From contig MFJN01000020.1 of NCBI GenBank assembly GCA_001779235.1, positions 9,852 through 47,889 of the forward strand: a stretch of 38,038 nt of DNA, read 5' to 3'. The notes under the pieces were generated by a model, which did no database searches, was not told the DNA's origin, and saw only the letters and a program-made list of their open reading frames with translations. The DNA comes from Candidatus Gottesmanbacteria bacterium RIFCSPHIGHO2_02_FULL_40_13 (GTDB lineage Bacteria > Patescibacteriota > Microgenomatia > 2-02-FULL-39-11). Made by a program: the position numbers and the translations under genes. This document shows, piece by piece, positions 24,531 to 32,777 of the stretch (positions are counted from its first letter, which is position 1; the number at the start of each line of letters is the position of its first letter).

Positions 24531-26202
24531 AAGATTTAATATTATTTTCGAAATACTGCTGTTAACAGTTTTGTCATATTGGGTGTTGAAACCTCTTTTG
24601 GTAAAGGGATATTTTCCCATGCATGACGATACACAGCCTGCCCGCATATTTGAGATGGCGCAGGCATTAAAAGAGGGGCAATTTCCTGTCCGATGGGTTG
24701 GAGATTTAGGATATGGTGCAGGATATCCTCTGTTTAATTTTTATGCACCATTGCCGTATTATATTGGTGCTTTGGTGTACTTAACAGGATTAAATGCGAT
24801 TTATACGGCAAAGATAACATTTGGTATCGGAATTATCCTGTCTGCATTATTGATGTATTTCTTTCTCAAAAAGATTGCCGGTAGAACAGCAGGAATGGTT
24901 GGTAGCATCATGTATCTCTACGCACCGTATCATGCTGTAAATATTTACGTGCGGGGAGCGTTGGGGGAATTATACGCTTACTCATTTATTCCACTGTTAG
25001 CTCTTGGTATTTATCAACTTTTCTCGTATAACACTAAACAAAACGTTCGCAGGGGAGTTTTATGGGGAACAATGGGATTGTCCGGAATGATCCTCTCACA
25101 CAATATTTTAGGCATGTTGGGATTGATATTTTTACTTCTTTTTATTGCCTTAATATACATTTACTTGTTAGTAAAAAAATTAAACCTGAAAATTATGTTA
25201 CCTCTGGGTTTAATCGGAATTTTTTCTTTAATGCTCACTTCATTTTTTTGGATGCCTGCTGTTTTTGAAAAACAATACACCAATGTCGAGTCTGTTGTCC
25301 GGGGAGGAAGTAATTTCAGCGATCACTTCGTTTATCCCGATCAGTTGTGGAATTCAGCCTGGGGTTATGCCGGATCTGCTCCTGCTAGAGCTGACGGTAT
25401 GTCATTCATGATAGGTAAATTCCATCTTATTCTGACTGTTATTTCGTTATTCTTGTATCTTATGTTTTTCAAACGGAAAAATAATAGTTATGGGAATGTT
25501 TTTCTTATTTCAGCAGCTTTATTTATCCTTTCCACCTTTATGATGCTTCAATCCAGCCGCTTTATATGGCTTTTAATTCCTTTTTTTAAATATATCCAGT
25601 TTCCGTGGAGGTTTTTAAATTTCTCTCTGTTTTTTCTGGTACTCTCGATTCTGTATCTGTTCACCTTTTTGAAGGAAAATCAAAAAAAAACCCTTTCTGC
25701 ATTGGTTATTATATTTTCGATATTATTTTATGCCAAGTTTTTTCAGCCTGCAATGTATATCACATCCACCGATGCTGATTATATATCCGCGGCCAATCTG
25801 ACTGGAAAAATGTCTGCAATTTCAGATGAATATCTTCCGGTAAAATTTATCAAGAAAAACGGTCAGGAAATAATAGATTCCCATAATGCCTTATCTAGTA
25901 TCAATGCTAGAGTTGATATCGATCGATTTACCTATAAAGAAATTGCTATCAATTCACCGGAATCGGGTGAATATATTTCGCCCTTCACTTTTTTTCCCGG
26001 TTGGGAGGCTATCTTAGATGGTAAAAAAACATCTGTAAAAGAAACTTTTGGCAGAATAAGCCTGTCCGTTCCGGATGGGGAATCCAAACTAACGCTCAAG
26101 TTTACTGATACTCCGGTTAGAAAGATAGCAAATACTATTTCCATTTTTGGAATTTTTCTGTTAGTATATGTAGCATTATTTCGTGTCAAATTTCCTTTAT
26201 GA
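24520..26202 (+). CDS. 6-PTPS-related membrane protein (GT-C-like), paralogue 2
   Basis: 560 aa with the same layout as the gene upstream: HDDTQPAR (35-42), GQFPVRW, GYGAGYPLFNFYAPLPYY and YVRGALGELYAY align by eye with the upstream protein. The C-terminal FPGWEAILDGKKTSVKE aligns with its beta domain. The two probably arose by tandem duplication and diverged, since only the motifs are well conserved. The same caution on function applies: a GT-C-type transferase, donor unknown. It is coupled to the next GT2 gene by ATGA, which could supply a lipid-linked donor. Confidence 0.8.
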   Translation: MKIRRFNIIFEILLLTVLSYWVLKPLLVKGYFPMHDDTQPARIFEMAQALKEGQFPVRWVGDLGYGAGYPLFNFYAPLPYYIGALVYLTGLNAIYTAKITFGIGIILSALLMYFFLKKIAGRTAGMVGSIMYLYAPYHAVNIYVRGALGELYAYSFIPLLALGIYQLFSYNTKQNVRRGVLWGTMGLSGMILSHNILGMLGLIFLLLFIALIYIYLLVKKLNLKIMLPLGLIGIFSLMLTSFFWMPAVFEKQYTNVESVVRGGSNFSDHFVYPDQLWNSAWGYAGSAPARADGMSFMIGKFHLILTVISLFLYLMFFKRKNNSYGNVFLISAALFILSTFMMLQSSRFIWLLIPFFKYIQFPWRFLNFSLFFLVLSILYLFTFLKENQKKTLSALVIIFSILFYAKFFQPAMYITSTDADYISAANLTGKMSAISDEYLPVKFIKKNGQEIIDSHNALSSINARVDIDRFTYKEIAINSPESGEYISPFTFFPGWEAILDGKKTSVKETFGRISLSVPDGESKLTLKFTDTPVRKIANTISIFGIFLLVYVALFRVKFPL

Positions 26203-26939
26203 AAAAGAGATATTCAGTCGTAGTTGTGATTCCTATTTATAACGAGGAACTGGAATTACAGGAGAGTATTTTAAAACTGAAAAGTTTTTTGGCGAAAAAC
26301 TTGGCCGAATATGATTGGAGCATAGTAATCGCTGATAATGCCTCAACCGATAACAGCAAAAAAATAGCCCTAAATCTTGCAAAATCAGATAAACGTATTA
26401 CTTATCTTCACCTCGATCTGAAAGGCAGGGGACGGGCGGTGAAAAAAGCCTGGAGCACCTCTTCCGCAGATTTACTGGTTTACATGGACGTGGATCTATC
26501 AACTGATTTGAAAAGCCTGCCGAATTTACTAAGTTCGTTAATCAGAGGTTATGATATTGCCATAGGGTCCAGATTAATTTCTAAATCAAAAGTGATCAAC
26601 CGACCCATAAAAAGAGAAATTCTTTCTCGTTGTTATAACATTCTTATTAAATTTCTTTTTAGAGTGAAATTTTCAGACGCCCAATGCGGATTTAAGGCAG
26701 TCACAAAAAATGTCGCTAAAAAACTTTTGCCGGACGTCAAAGATAATGCCTGGTTTTTTGACAGTGAACTCTTGATAATAGGTGAGAAAAAAGGTTATAA
26801 AATATATGAGGAGCCTGTTTTATGGATTGACAATCCCGGTTCCACAGTCCGGGTCATGAAAACCGTTTACGGAGACTTGGAAGGGCTTTGGCGAATATTT
26901 TGGAATCGACCATGGAGGAAAACTAATCATGCAAAATAA
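26199..26939 (+). CDS. Polyprenyl-phosphate GT2 glycosyltransferase (DPM/ALG5-like)
   Basis: 246 aa, soluble GT-A fold. Motifs are PIYNEELEL (12-20), ADNASTDNS (45-53), the metal site Asp97-Val-Asp99, GSRLISKSK and DAQCGFKAVT. WFFDSELL and EEPVLWIDNPGSTVRVMKT close the acceptor side. This pattern is shared with the enzyme at 19294 and is typical of enzymes that load sugars on polyprenyl phosphate. It shares ATGA with the upstream 6-PTPS-related gene and an 11-nt overlap with the next SDR gene. The sugar is unknown; the neighbouring epimerases suggest a deoxysugar. Confidence 0.85.
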   Translation: MKKRYSVVVVIPIYNEELELQESILKLKSFLAKNLAEYDWSIVIADNASTDNSKKIALNLAKSDKRITYLHLDLKGRGRAVKKAWSTSSADLLVYMDVDLSTDLKSLPNLLSSLIRGYDIAIGSRLISKSKVINRPIKREILSRCYNILIKFLFRVKFSDAQCGFKAVTKNVAKKLLPDVKDNAWFFDSELLIIGEKKGYKIYEEPVLWIDNPGSTVRVMKTVYGDLEGLWRIFWNRPWRKTNHAK

Positions 26940-27960
26940 AGTTTTAATTACAGGTGGTGCAGGGTTTATCGGTTCAAATTTGGCCGATTACCTTTTAAGG
27001 TGCGATTACGATGTTTCCATATTTGATAACTTTGTCAGGGAAGGGACGAAGAGTAACGCTGATTGGCTGATACAAAAATATCCCCTGATGAAAATTATTA
27101 CAGGGGATGTTAGAAATGAAAAAGATATGTTGATGGCTGTTAAAGACAAAGATATTGTTATTCATCTTGCTGCACAGGTTGCAGTAACAACTTCAGTAAT
27201 AGATCCCAGAACCGATTTTGACATAAACGCTTTGGGTACCTTTAATCTGCTGGAAGCAGTACGGAAAAATGACCGCAAACCGATCGTAATTTTCGCTTCA
27301 ACCAATAAAGTATACGGAGGAATGGAAAATGTCAAAATTATTGAAAAAAAATCAAGATATGCCTATGAAAATCTGCAGCTGGGTGTTTCTGAAAAAGAAC
27401 CTTTAGATTTTCACTCACCATACGGATGTTCGAAAGGGGCCGCTGATCAATATATACGGGATTATGAGAGGATATATGATATTCCGACAGTTGTCTTCAG
27501 ACAATCCTGTATCTACGGTCCGCGCCAGTTTGGGGTTGAGGATCAGGGCTGGGTGGCTTGGTTTATCATAGCTCTGACGTTGGGAAAGAAAATCACTGTT
27601 TATGGCGACGGCAAACAGGTCAGGGATATCTTATATGTTGAGGATTTAGTCAGGTTGTTCGATATAGCCATACGAAAGATTAAAATAAGCCGGGGTAAAA
27701 TTTATAATGTCGGCGGAGGTTTTAAAAATACTATTTCGGTATGGCACGAATTCGGTCCTATATTGACAAAGTTATTCGGGCGGAAAATTCCGGTCAATTT
27801 TTCAGACTGGAGGCCGGGCGACCAAAAGGTCTTTATCAGCGATATCAGGTATGTTGAAAAAGAATTAGGTTGGAAACCAAAATTTGGAGTTACGGATGGC
27901 ATAGAGAAATTATTTTTCTGGGTGCAAAACCATAAATCATTATTTAAAAACTTCATTTGA
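26929..27960 (+). CDS. CDP-paratose 2-epimerase-like NAD-dependent SDR
   Basis: 343 aa extended SDR. GGAGFIGSN lies at 9-17, then VIHLAAQVAVTTSV, ASTNKVYGG (123-131) and SPYGCSKGAADQY with Tyr165 and Lys169. The STNKVYG and YGCSKGAADQY motifs, and the 10-15-residue acidic loop before SPYG, are characteristic of CDP-paratose 2-epimerase (CDP-tyvelose pathway). No CDP-glucose cytidylyltransferase or 4,6-dehydratase is present in the window, so either they lie elsewhere or this homologue acts on another nucleotide sugar. It is flanked by a GT2 upstream (11-nt overlap) and a second SDR downstream after 4 nt. Confidence 0.8.
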   Translation: MQNKVLITGGAGFIGSNLADYLLRCDYDVSIFDNFVREGTKSNADWLIQKYPLMKIITGDVRNEKDMLMAVKDKDIVIHLAAQVAVTTSVIDPRTDFDINALGTFNLLEAVRKNDRKPIVIFASTNKVYGGMENVKIIEKKSRYAYENLQLGVSEKEPLDFHSPYGCSKGAADQYIRDYERIYDIPTVVFRQSCIYGPRQFGVEDQGWVAWFIIALTLGKKITVYGDGKQVRDILYVEDLVRLFDIAIRKIKISRGKIYNVGGGFKNTISVWHEFGPILTKLFGRKIPVNFSDWRPGDQKVFISDIRYVEKELGWKPKFGVTDGIEKLFFWVQNHKSLFKNFI

Positions 27961-27964
27961 AGAT

Positions 27965-29089
27965 ATGAAGAAATATAAAAATATTCTTGTTACAGGTGGC
28001 GCAGGTTTTATAGGATCACATCTTGTCGACAGCCTGATTGAAAATGGCTATAAAGTGAGAGTTCTGGATAATCTTTATCGGCAAATACATCCGACCGGCC
28101 AATTACCGCGATACTTCAATCCCAAAGCTGAATTTATTAAAGGGGATGTCACCTCAAGACGCGATTGGTTGAAAGCTTTGCAGGGTATGGACGCGGTTTA
28201 TCACTTCGCTGCGGCTGTGGGAGTCGGGCAAAGTATGTACGAAATAGAACATTATGTCAAAGTGAATAGTTTGGGAACTGCTCTAATGCTTGATATATTG
28301 GCAAATACAAGACATAAAATAAAAAAAATGATCATTGCGGCGTCGATGAGCTCATACGGTGAGGGATCATATCGTTGTAAAATTCATGGAACAGTCAGAC
28401 CTCCGCTTCGCAGTCAATCCAAACTCGAAAAAAGAGATTTCTGCGTCTACTGTCCGATTTGCGATTCAATAGTTGATCCTGTTCCTACGATGGAGGATGC
28501 AAAACAAAATTCCAATTCAATTTATGCTATAGGAAAAAAGGATCAGGAAGAAATGGTTTTGAATATCGGTGCAGCTTATAACATTCCCAGCGTGGCATTA
28601 AGATATTTTAACGTATATGGTCCCAGACAGAGTTTGTCCAATCCTTACAATGGAGTGGTTGCTATTTTCATGAGCAGGATTAAAAACGGAAAACCGCCCA
28701 TTATAAATGAAGATGGTTTACAAACGAGAGATTTTGTCCACATAAGAGATCTGACGAAAGTGAATATATTCGCTTTAGAAAAAGATTCGGCAAATCATAA
28801 AACTTTTAACGTGGGATCAGGAAATCCGGTTTCAATAAAAAATATGGCCGAAATTCTAATCAAATTGTACGGAAGTAAACTAACTCCCGAAATTTCATAT
28901 AAAATCAGAAAACTCGATGTCAGACACTGCTTTGCGGATATTAAGAAGATGAAACAGCTTCTGGATTTCCAACCACAAATAGATTTGACTTACGGATTAA
29001 AAGAAGTTATAAAGTGGAGCGAAAAAGAACAGGCAGTGGATAAATTGGATTTTGCCATGAAAGAGTTAGAAAAACGAGGACTAAGATGA
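27965..29089 (+). CDS. dTDP-L-rhamnose 4-epimerase-like SDR with Cys-rich insertion
   Basis: 374 aa SDR. The Rossmann motif GGAGFIGSH lies at 11-19, SMSSYGEG at 127-134 and Tyr187-x3-Lys191 (YAIGK) follow. Between the active-site Ser strand and the Tyr is an insertion of about 45 residues with Cys138, His141, Cys160, Cys163 and Cys166 (CKIHG, CVYCPIC), a probable zinc-binding knuckle. The same insertion is known in dTDP-L-rhamnose 4-epimerase-type proteins, which give dTDP-6-deoxy-L-talose. The rmlACBD genes upstream would supply the substrate (inference). It is coupled to the next GT2 by ATGA. The alternative is a nucleotide-sugar 4-epimerase of different specificity. Confidence 0.75.
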   Translation: MKKYKNILVTGGAGFIGSHLVDSLIENGYKVRVLDNLYRQIHPTGQLPRYFNPKAEFIKGDVTSRRDWLKALQGMDAVYHFAAAVGVGQSMYEIEHYVKVNSLGTALMLDILANTRHKIKKMIIAASMSSYGEGSYRCKIHGTVRPPLRSQSKLEKRDFCVYCPICDSIVDPVPTMEDAKQNSNSIYAIGKKDQEEMVLNIGAAYNIPSVALRYFNVYGPRQSLSNPYNGVVAIFMSRIKNGKPPIINEDGLQTRDFVHIRDLTKVNIFALEKDSANHKTFNVGSGNPVSIKNMAEILIKLYGSKLTPEISYKIRKLDVRHCFADIKKMKQLLDFQPQIDLTYGLKEVIKWSEKEQAVDKLDFAMKELEKRGLR

Positions 29090-29823
29090 TATCGGTTTCC
29101 TTCGTGATCCCTCTTCATAATGAAGAAAAGAATATCCTACTTCTAATACGGCGGATAGTTAATTTTGCCTCGAACAAGAAATGGAATTATGAAATAATTC
29201 CAGTTGATGATCGTAGTACCGATAATACCGCTTCACTTTTAAAAAAAATATCCCGGGAAAATAAAAGGTTAAATCCTGTTTTTCGTAAAAAAAGCTCTGA
29301 AGAAAAAGGTAATACTATGGGTAGAGCATTATTGGAAGGCACTTTAAAAGCCAGAGGTGAATTTATCATCTGGACCATGGGAGATTTAGCTGATGATACT
29401 TCTACCTATGGAAAAATTATAGACAAATTGGAAACGGGTTTTGATCTCGTTTTTGGCTCAAGATATATGCCGGGTGGATCCCGCGGGAACTTGGATCCTC
29501 TCAAAGCCTTCTTAAGTTCCTGGGGTACTCTACTGGCTAAGGTGATGTTTGGTGTTAAAGTGCATGATATTACTAATGCCTTCAGAGGTTTCAGGAAAAA
29601 TATAATACCGGAATTACGCTTGTCTTCAAACGGTTTTAGCATCTCGCCTGAATTTGCCATTAAAGCGTACCTTCAGGGTTATAAATTGGGAGAAGTACCT
29701 ACAGTTTACACTAACAGAGTGGAAGGTGTATCCAGTTTTAAATTACTTAAAATGATCAGAAGCTATTTAAAGTTATACCTAAACTTATTCTATCAATATA
29801 AAATTCGCCGTCAGATTAATTAA
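29086..29823 (+). CDS. DPM1-like GT2 glycosyltransferase
   Basis: 245 aa. Motifs are PLHNEEKNI (9-17), DDRSTDNT (41-48), TMGDLADDT (97-105) in place of the usual DADLSH, GSRYMPGGSRGN and DITNAFRGFR. FSISPEFAIKAYLQGYKLGEVPT is the usual acceptor-side helix of polyprenyl-phosphate mannosyl/glucosyltransferases. It is the last gene of the large plus-strand operon: its stop and the tgt stop share the palindromic TTAA at 29820-29823, leaving no room for a terminator between the genes. There is no membrane anchor, so it acts on the inner face of the membrane. Confidence 0.83.
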   Translation: MISVSFVIPLHNEEKNILLLIRRIVNFASNKKWNYEIIPVDDRSTDNTASLLKKISRENKRLNPVFRKKSSEEKGNTMGRALLEGTLKARGEFIIWTMGDLADDTSTYGKIIDKLETGFDLVFGSRYMPGGSRGNLDPLKAFLSSWGTLLAKVMFGVKVHDITNAFRGFRKNIIPELRLSSNGFSISPEFAIKAYLQGYKLGEVPTVYTNRVEGVSSFKLLKMIRSYLKLYLNLFYQYKIRRQIN

Positions 29824-30995
29824 ACTTTTAACCACTCCTGCTTCAATTTGAGAAATTCACCATTTTCGATAGCCGTACGGATTTGACTCATCAAATTGGC
29901 ATAAAAATATAAATTATGAATAGTTGCCAACCGATAACCTAAAAGTTCACGGCAGCGGAAGAGGTGATTCAGGTAAGATTTGGTGAAATTCGTGCAGGTG
30001 TAACACCGGCAACTCCGGTCGGGGGGAGATTTTAGCGAATGGTAACGCGATTTGGTAATATCGAAGCGGAATTTATTTTTTAATCCCGCCGATTTGGTAA
30101 AAATCCATCCCATGCGGGCAAGACGGGTCGGAATGACGCAATCAAAGCTGTCGATCCCTTTTTCTATGGCGATAAAAATATCTTCTACTTCGCCGATGCC
30201 TAAGAAATGAATCGGTTTATTAACCGGAAGCAATATTGGCAGAGTCCAATCCAACACCTGAAAGACTTTTTTTCTGGGTTCACGGCTATTGGCAACACTC
30301 CCTACGGCAAATCCTTCAAACGGTTTACCGGCAAAAAAATTTGCAGAATTTCTTCTGAGGTCTTCAAAAACCGATCCCTGGATAATTCCGTAGAGAGTTT
30401 GTTTATTATTGAGCTGCTTTTTTACTTGGAGGCACGTTTTCGCCCAGTCATGTGTTCTTTGCATGGCGCGTTTAGCATACGATTTTTTAATCGGATAAAA
30501 AGTACATTCATCAAAAGCCATGATTAAGTCGGCTCCCAATTTATGTTGGGCCAAAATCGATTCATGAGGGCCAAAGAATATTTTTTTTCCGTCCCAGGCT
30601 GATTTAAACTCTATTCCCTGATCCGTGATTTTTACCATATTCTCGGATTTATCACTGACATTTCTTGGTCCATATTCGCCGAGTGAGAAAGCCTGAAATC
30701 CGCCCGAATCGGTCATGAGGGGAAACTTCCAGTTCATAAACCCATGAAGACCGTCTCCTTTTTTGACCGTTTCTACCCCCGGGCGAAAAATCATATGATA
30801 AGTATTGACAATAAAGACCTCAATTCCGCAATTTTTTATTTCTTCAGGTGTAAGTGACTTGATAGTGGCGGCAGTTCCCACAGGTACGAAAGCCGGAGTA
30901 TTAATTTTGCCGTGAGGTGTATTTATCACTCCTGTTTTTGCTTTAGTTTTCTTATCCCTGCTTAAGATTTTAAAGGAAAAATAATTACTAGCCAT
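29820..30995 (-). CDS. tgt: tRNA-guanine (queuine) transglycosylase
   Basis: 391 aa, the usual length for bacterial Tgt. It exchanges guanine-34 of GUN-anticodon tRNAs (Tyr, His, Asn, Asp) for preQ1. Asp96 in MTDSGGFQ is the general acid/base. Asp285 in FDCVIPTR is the nucleophile. The zinc site is Cys329, Cys331, Cys334 (CRCYTC) and His360 (ATIHN). GFAVGSVANSREP replaces the more usual GGLAVGE, a moderate divergence of the base-recognition loop. It is the only minus-strand gene in the window and ends tail-to-tail with the upstream operon. No queuosine biosynthesis genes are visible, so preQ1 or queuine would come from elsewhere. Confidence 0.95.
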   Translation of the reverse strand: MASNYFSFKILSRDKKTKAKTGVINTPHGKINTPAFVPVGTAATIKSLTPEEIKNCGIEVFIVNTYHMIFRPGVETVKKGDGLHGFMNWKFPLMTDSGGFQAFSLGEYGPRNVSDKSENMVKITDQGIEFKSAWDGKKIFFGPHESILAQHKLGADLIMAFDECTFYPIKKSYAKRAMQRTHDWAKTCLQVKKQLNNKQTLYGIIQGSVFEDLRRNSANFFAGKPFEGFAVGSVANSREPRKKVFQVLDWTLPILLPVNKPIHFLGIGEVEDIFIAIEKGIDSFDCVIPTRLARMGWIFTKSAGLKNKFRFDITKSRYHSLKSPPDRSCRCYTCTNFTKSYLNHLFRCRELLGYRLATIHNLYFYANLMSQIRTAIENGEFLKLKQEWLKV

Positions 30996-31065
30996 AAATT
31001 TGATTTAGGATTATTATTTTTTGACTTGTTTAATTTCTACGACTGGATTAGAATTTTACCAGATT

Positions 31066-31383
31066 ATGCTGTTTCAAAAAATATACAATATTGTTCGTTT
31101 CATTCCTGAAGGCAAAGTTCTCACTTATAAAGCAATTGCCAGTCATCTCGGACTTAAAGATATCCGCCTGATAGGATACGCCCTTCATGGAAATCCCGAC
31201 ACGGATAATATTCCCTGTCATAGGGTGGTTAAAAGTGACGGTAGTCTGGCAAAGGGTTTTGCATATGGGGGACCGGGTATCCAAAAACAGCTGTTGCAGC
31301 AGGAAAATGTTAATTTTGATCATGAAGGAAAAATAAATCTGTTAAAGTATCTCTGGGAAATACCAAAAGAGCAATCTTCATAA
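31066..31383 (+). CDS. MGMT/Ogt-family DNA alkyltransferase-like protein
   Basis: 105 aa from ATG 31066; the frame extends to TTG 31021 without family homology. It corresponds to the C-terminal DNA-binding and catalytic domain of O6-alkylguanine-DNA alkyltransferases only. Cys51 in IPCHRVV is retained, so methyl transfer is possible, in contrast to ATL proteins, which have Trp there. Tyr21 (VLTYKAIA) and Arg34 (arginine finger, DIRLIGYALHGNP) are conserved. It is divergently transcribed from tgt with 70 nt between the starts. It lies 5 nt before the next GT-C gene, probably by chance of insertion rather than function. Confidence 0.88.
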   Translation: MLFQKIYNIVRFIPEGKVLTYKAIASHLGLKDIRLIGYALHGNPDTDNIPCHRVVKSDGSLAKGFAYGGPGIQKQLLQQENVNFDHEGKINLLKYLWEIPKEQSS

Positions 31384-31388
31384 ATAAT

Positions 31389-32771
31389 ATGACTAAACAG
31401 ATGTTTAATTGGAAAATTTTTATACTACTATTTCTTACTGTTTTGGCAAGTCTGTATTTATATAAAGATTCTTTTTCCGCCTATTTTTTTCAGGACGACT
31501 GGTTTACTTTCAGTATCAGTAAAGCTTCAAATTTGAAGGAATTCATCCGGTTTTTCATCCCCCGCACTGATGTCATCTATTATCGTCCCTTGGGTATGCA
31601 GGTGATGTTTTATTTTATGAAATCTATCTTTGGATTAAATTATATTTGGTATCATTTAATAATAGTTTTTACCCACATATTCAATATAATTCTGGTGTAT
31701 TATCTTTTCAAATTGATTCTAAATAATTACTTTACGGCGCTCTTGATTTCCTTTATGTATGCGATTTCTACCATACATTTCATACCTTTTTATTGGTTTT
31801 CTACCTACCCGTTTATTTTGGGTCCGGCTTTTTTATTTTTATCATGTATTTTTTTTATTCTCTCTTTAAAGACTCATCGAAAGATATTTATATCACTTAT
31901 ATTTTATATATTGGGATTGCTTACCTATGAAATTGTAATAATTACTCCTCTTATATTTATGCTCTATTTATCATTCCAGAAGATATCAAAAATTCATTAC
32001 ATTAGAGTTTTACCTTATTTATTTTTAGGGGGTTTATTATTCGCTATTAGATTTATTTATTATCATCCTCCCTCTACAGGGAACTATGTTTTACAAGCTG
32101 ATTATCATTTATTGAGCAATTTGAAAACTTATCTATTATGGAGCTTTAACTGGTCGGAAATACTGACGGAACAAATGACAAGTTTGTTCCGATTTAATTT
32201 CCGAATCATGAATTATTATCCGTCTTTAGCAAATTTGTCGGTGGCGTTATTTATTTTTACGATAATTATTTATTTTATAATTCCGTTTATCATTATTTTA
32301 AGAGAAAAAGACAAGTCATTATTTAACATTATTATATTCGGTATAGGGTGGTTTTTGATCGGTCTTCTTCCGGTCTTATTCTTTTCTAAACATAAATATC
32401 CGTACTATTTGCCTATATCCATACTTGGTTTATTTATGATAATTGCATATTTATTGACTAAATTATTTAATCAACATATCCCTATCAGGAATCAATTAAA
32501 CTTTAAATATTTATATTTGTTTCTATTTCTTTTGAGTTACTTTTATCAAGCAATTATTACCTATAATTTTAACTCTTTGATACATTGGGCTCCACGAAGA
32601 GCTTTAATTTCTGAAAAATTAGTGAAACGTTTTTTGGAAGAAAAAAAGCTGGATTCCGATAAAAAGGTTTTTTATGTTCAAAATACTCCCGAAAATAAAT
32701 TAGCACTTAATGATCAGGATGCCCTAAAAATTGTATTTAACGATGTCAGGATAGTAACAGTTTATGATTAA
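31389..32771 (+). CDS. GT-C-like multi-membrane glycosyltransferase
   Basis: 460 aa with about eleven helices, very rich in Phe, Ile and Tyr. The first loop has FFQDDWFTF (Asp36-Asp37) and YYRPLG (64-69), the D-D and RPL arrangement found in many bacterial GT-C proteins without a characterised member close by. The C-terminal soluble part is short (about 60 residues). The codon use is more AT-rich than in the rml region. It starts 5 nt after the MGMT-like gene and ends 6 nt before the next GT-C gene. Donor and acceptor unknown. Confidence 0.65.
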   Translation: MTKQMFNWKIFILLFLTVLASLYLYKDSFSAYFFQDDWFTFSISKASNLKEFIRFFIPRTDVIYYRPLGMQVMFYFMKSIFGLNYIWYHLIIVFTHIFNIILVYYLFKLILNNYFTALLISFMYAISTIHFIPFYWFSTYPFILGPAFLFLSCIFFILSLKTHRKIFISLIFYILGLLTYEIVIITPLIFMLYLSFQKISKIHYIRVLPYLFLGGLLFAIRFIYYHPPSTGNYVLQADYHLLSNLKTYLLWSFNWSEILTEQMTSLFRFNFRIMNYYPSLANLSVALFIFTIIIYFIIPFIIILREKDKSLFNIIIFGIGWFLIGLLPVLFFSKHKYPYYLPISILGLFMIIAYLLTKLFNQHIPIRNQLNFKYLYLFLFLLSYFYQAIITYNFNSLIHWAPRRALISEKLVKRFLEEKKLDSDKKVFYVQNTPENKLALNDQDALKIVFNDVRIVTVYD

Positions 32772-32777
32772 GAGTGT

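Noticed and set aside
22899-26202. Pterin synthase function for the 6-PTPS-related proteins
   Set aside because: They are polytopic membrane proteins with GT-C-like acidic loops and no visible PTPS zinc His triad.
31021-31065. N-terminal extension and TTGACT promoter of the MGMT-like gene
   Set aside because: The extension has no family similarity, and the TTGACT has no good -10 at normal spacing, so neither was annotated.
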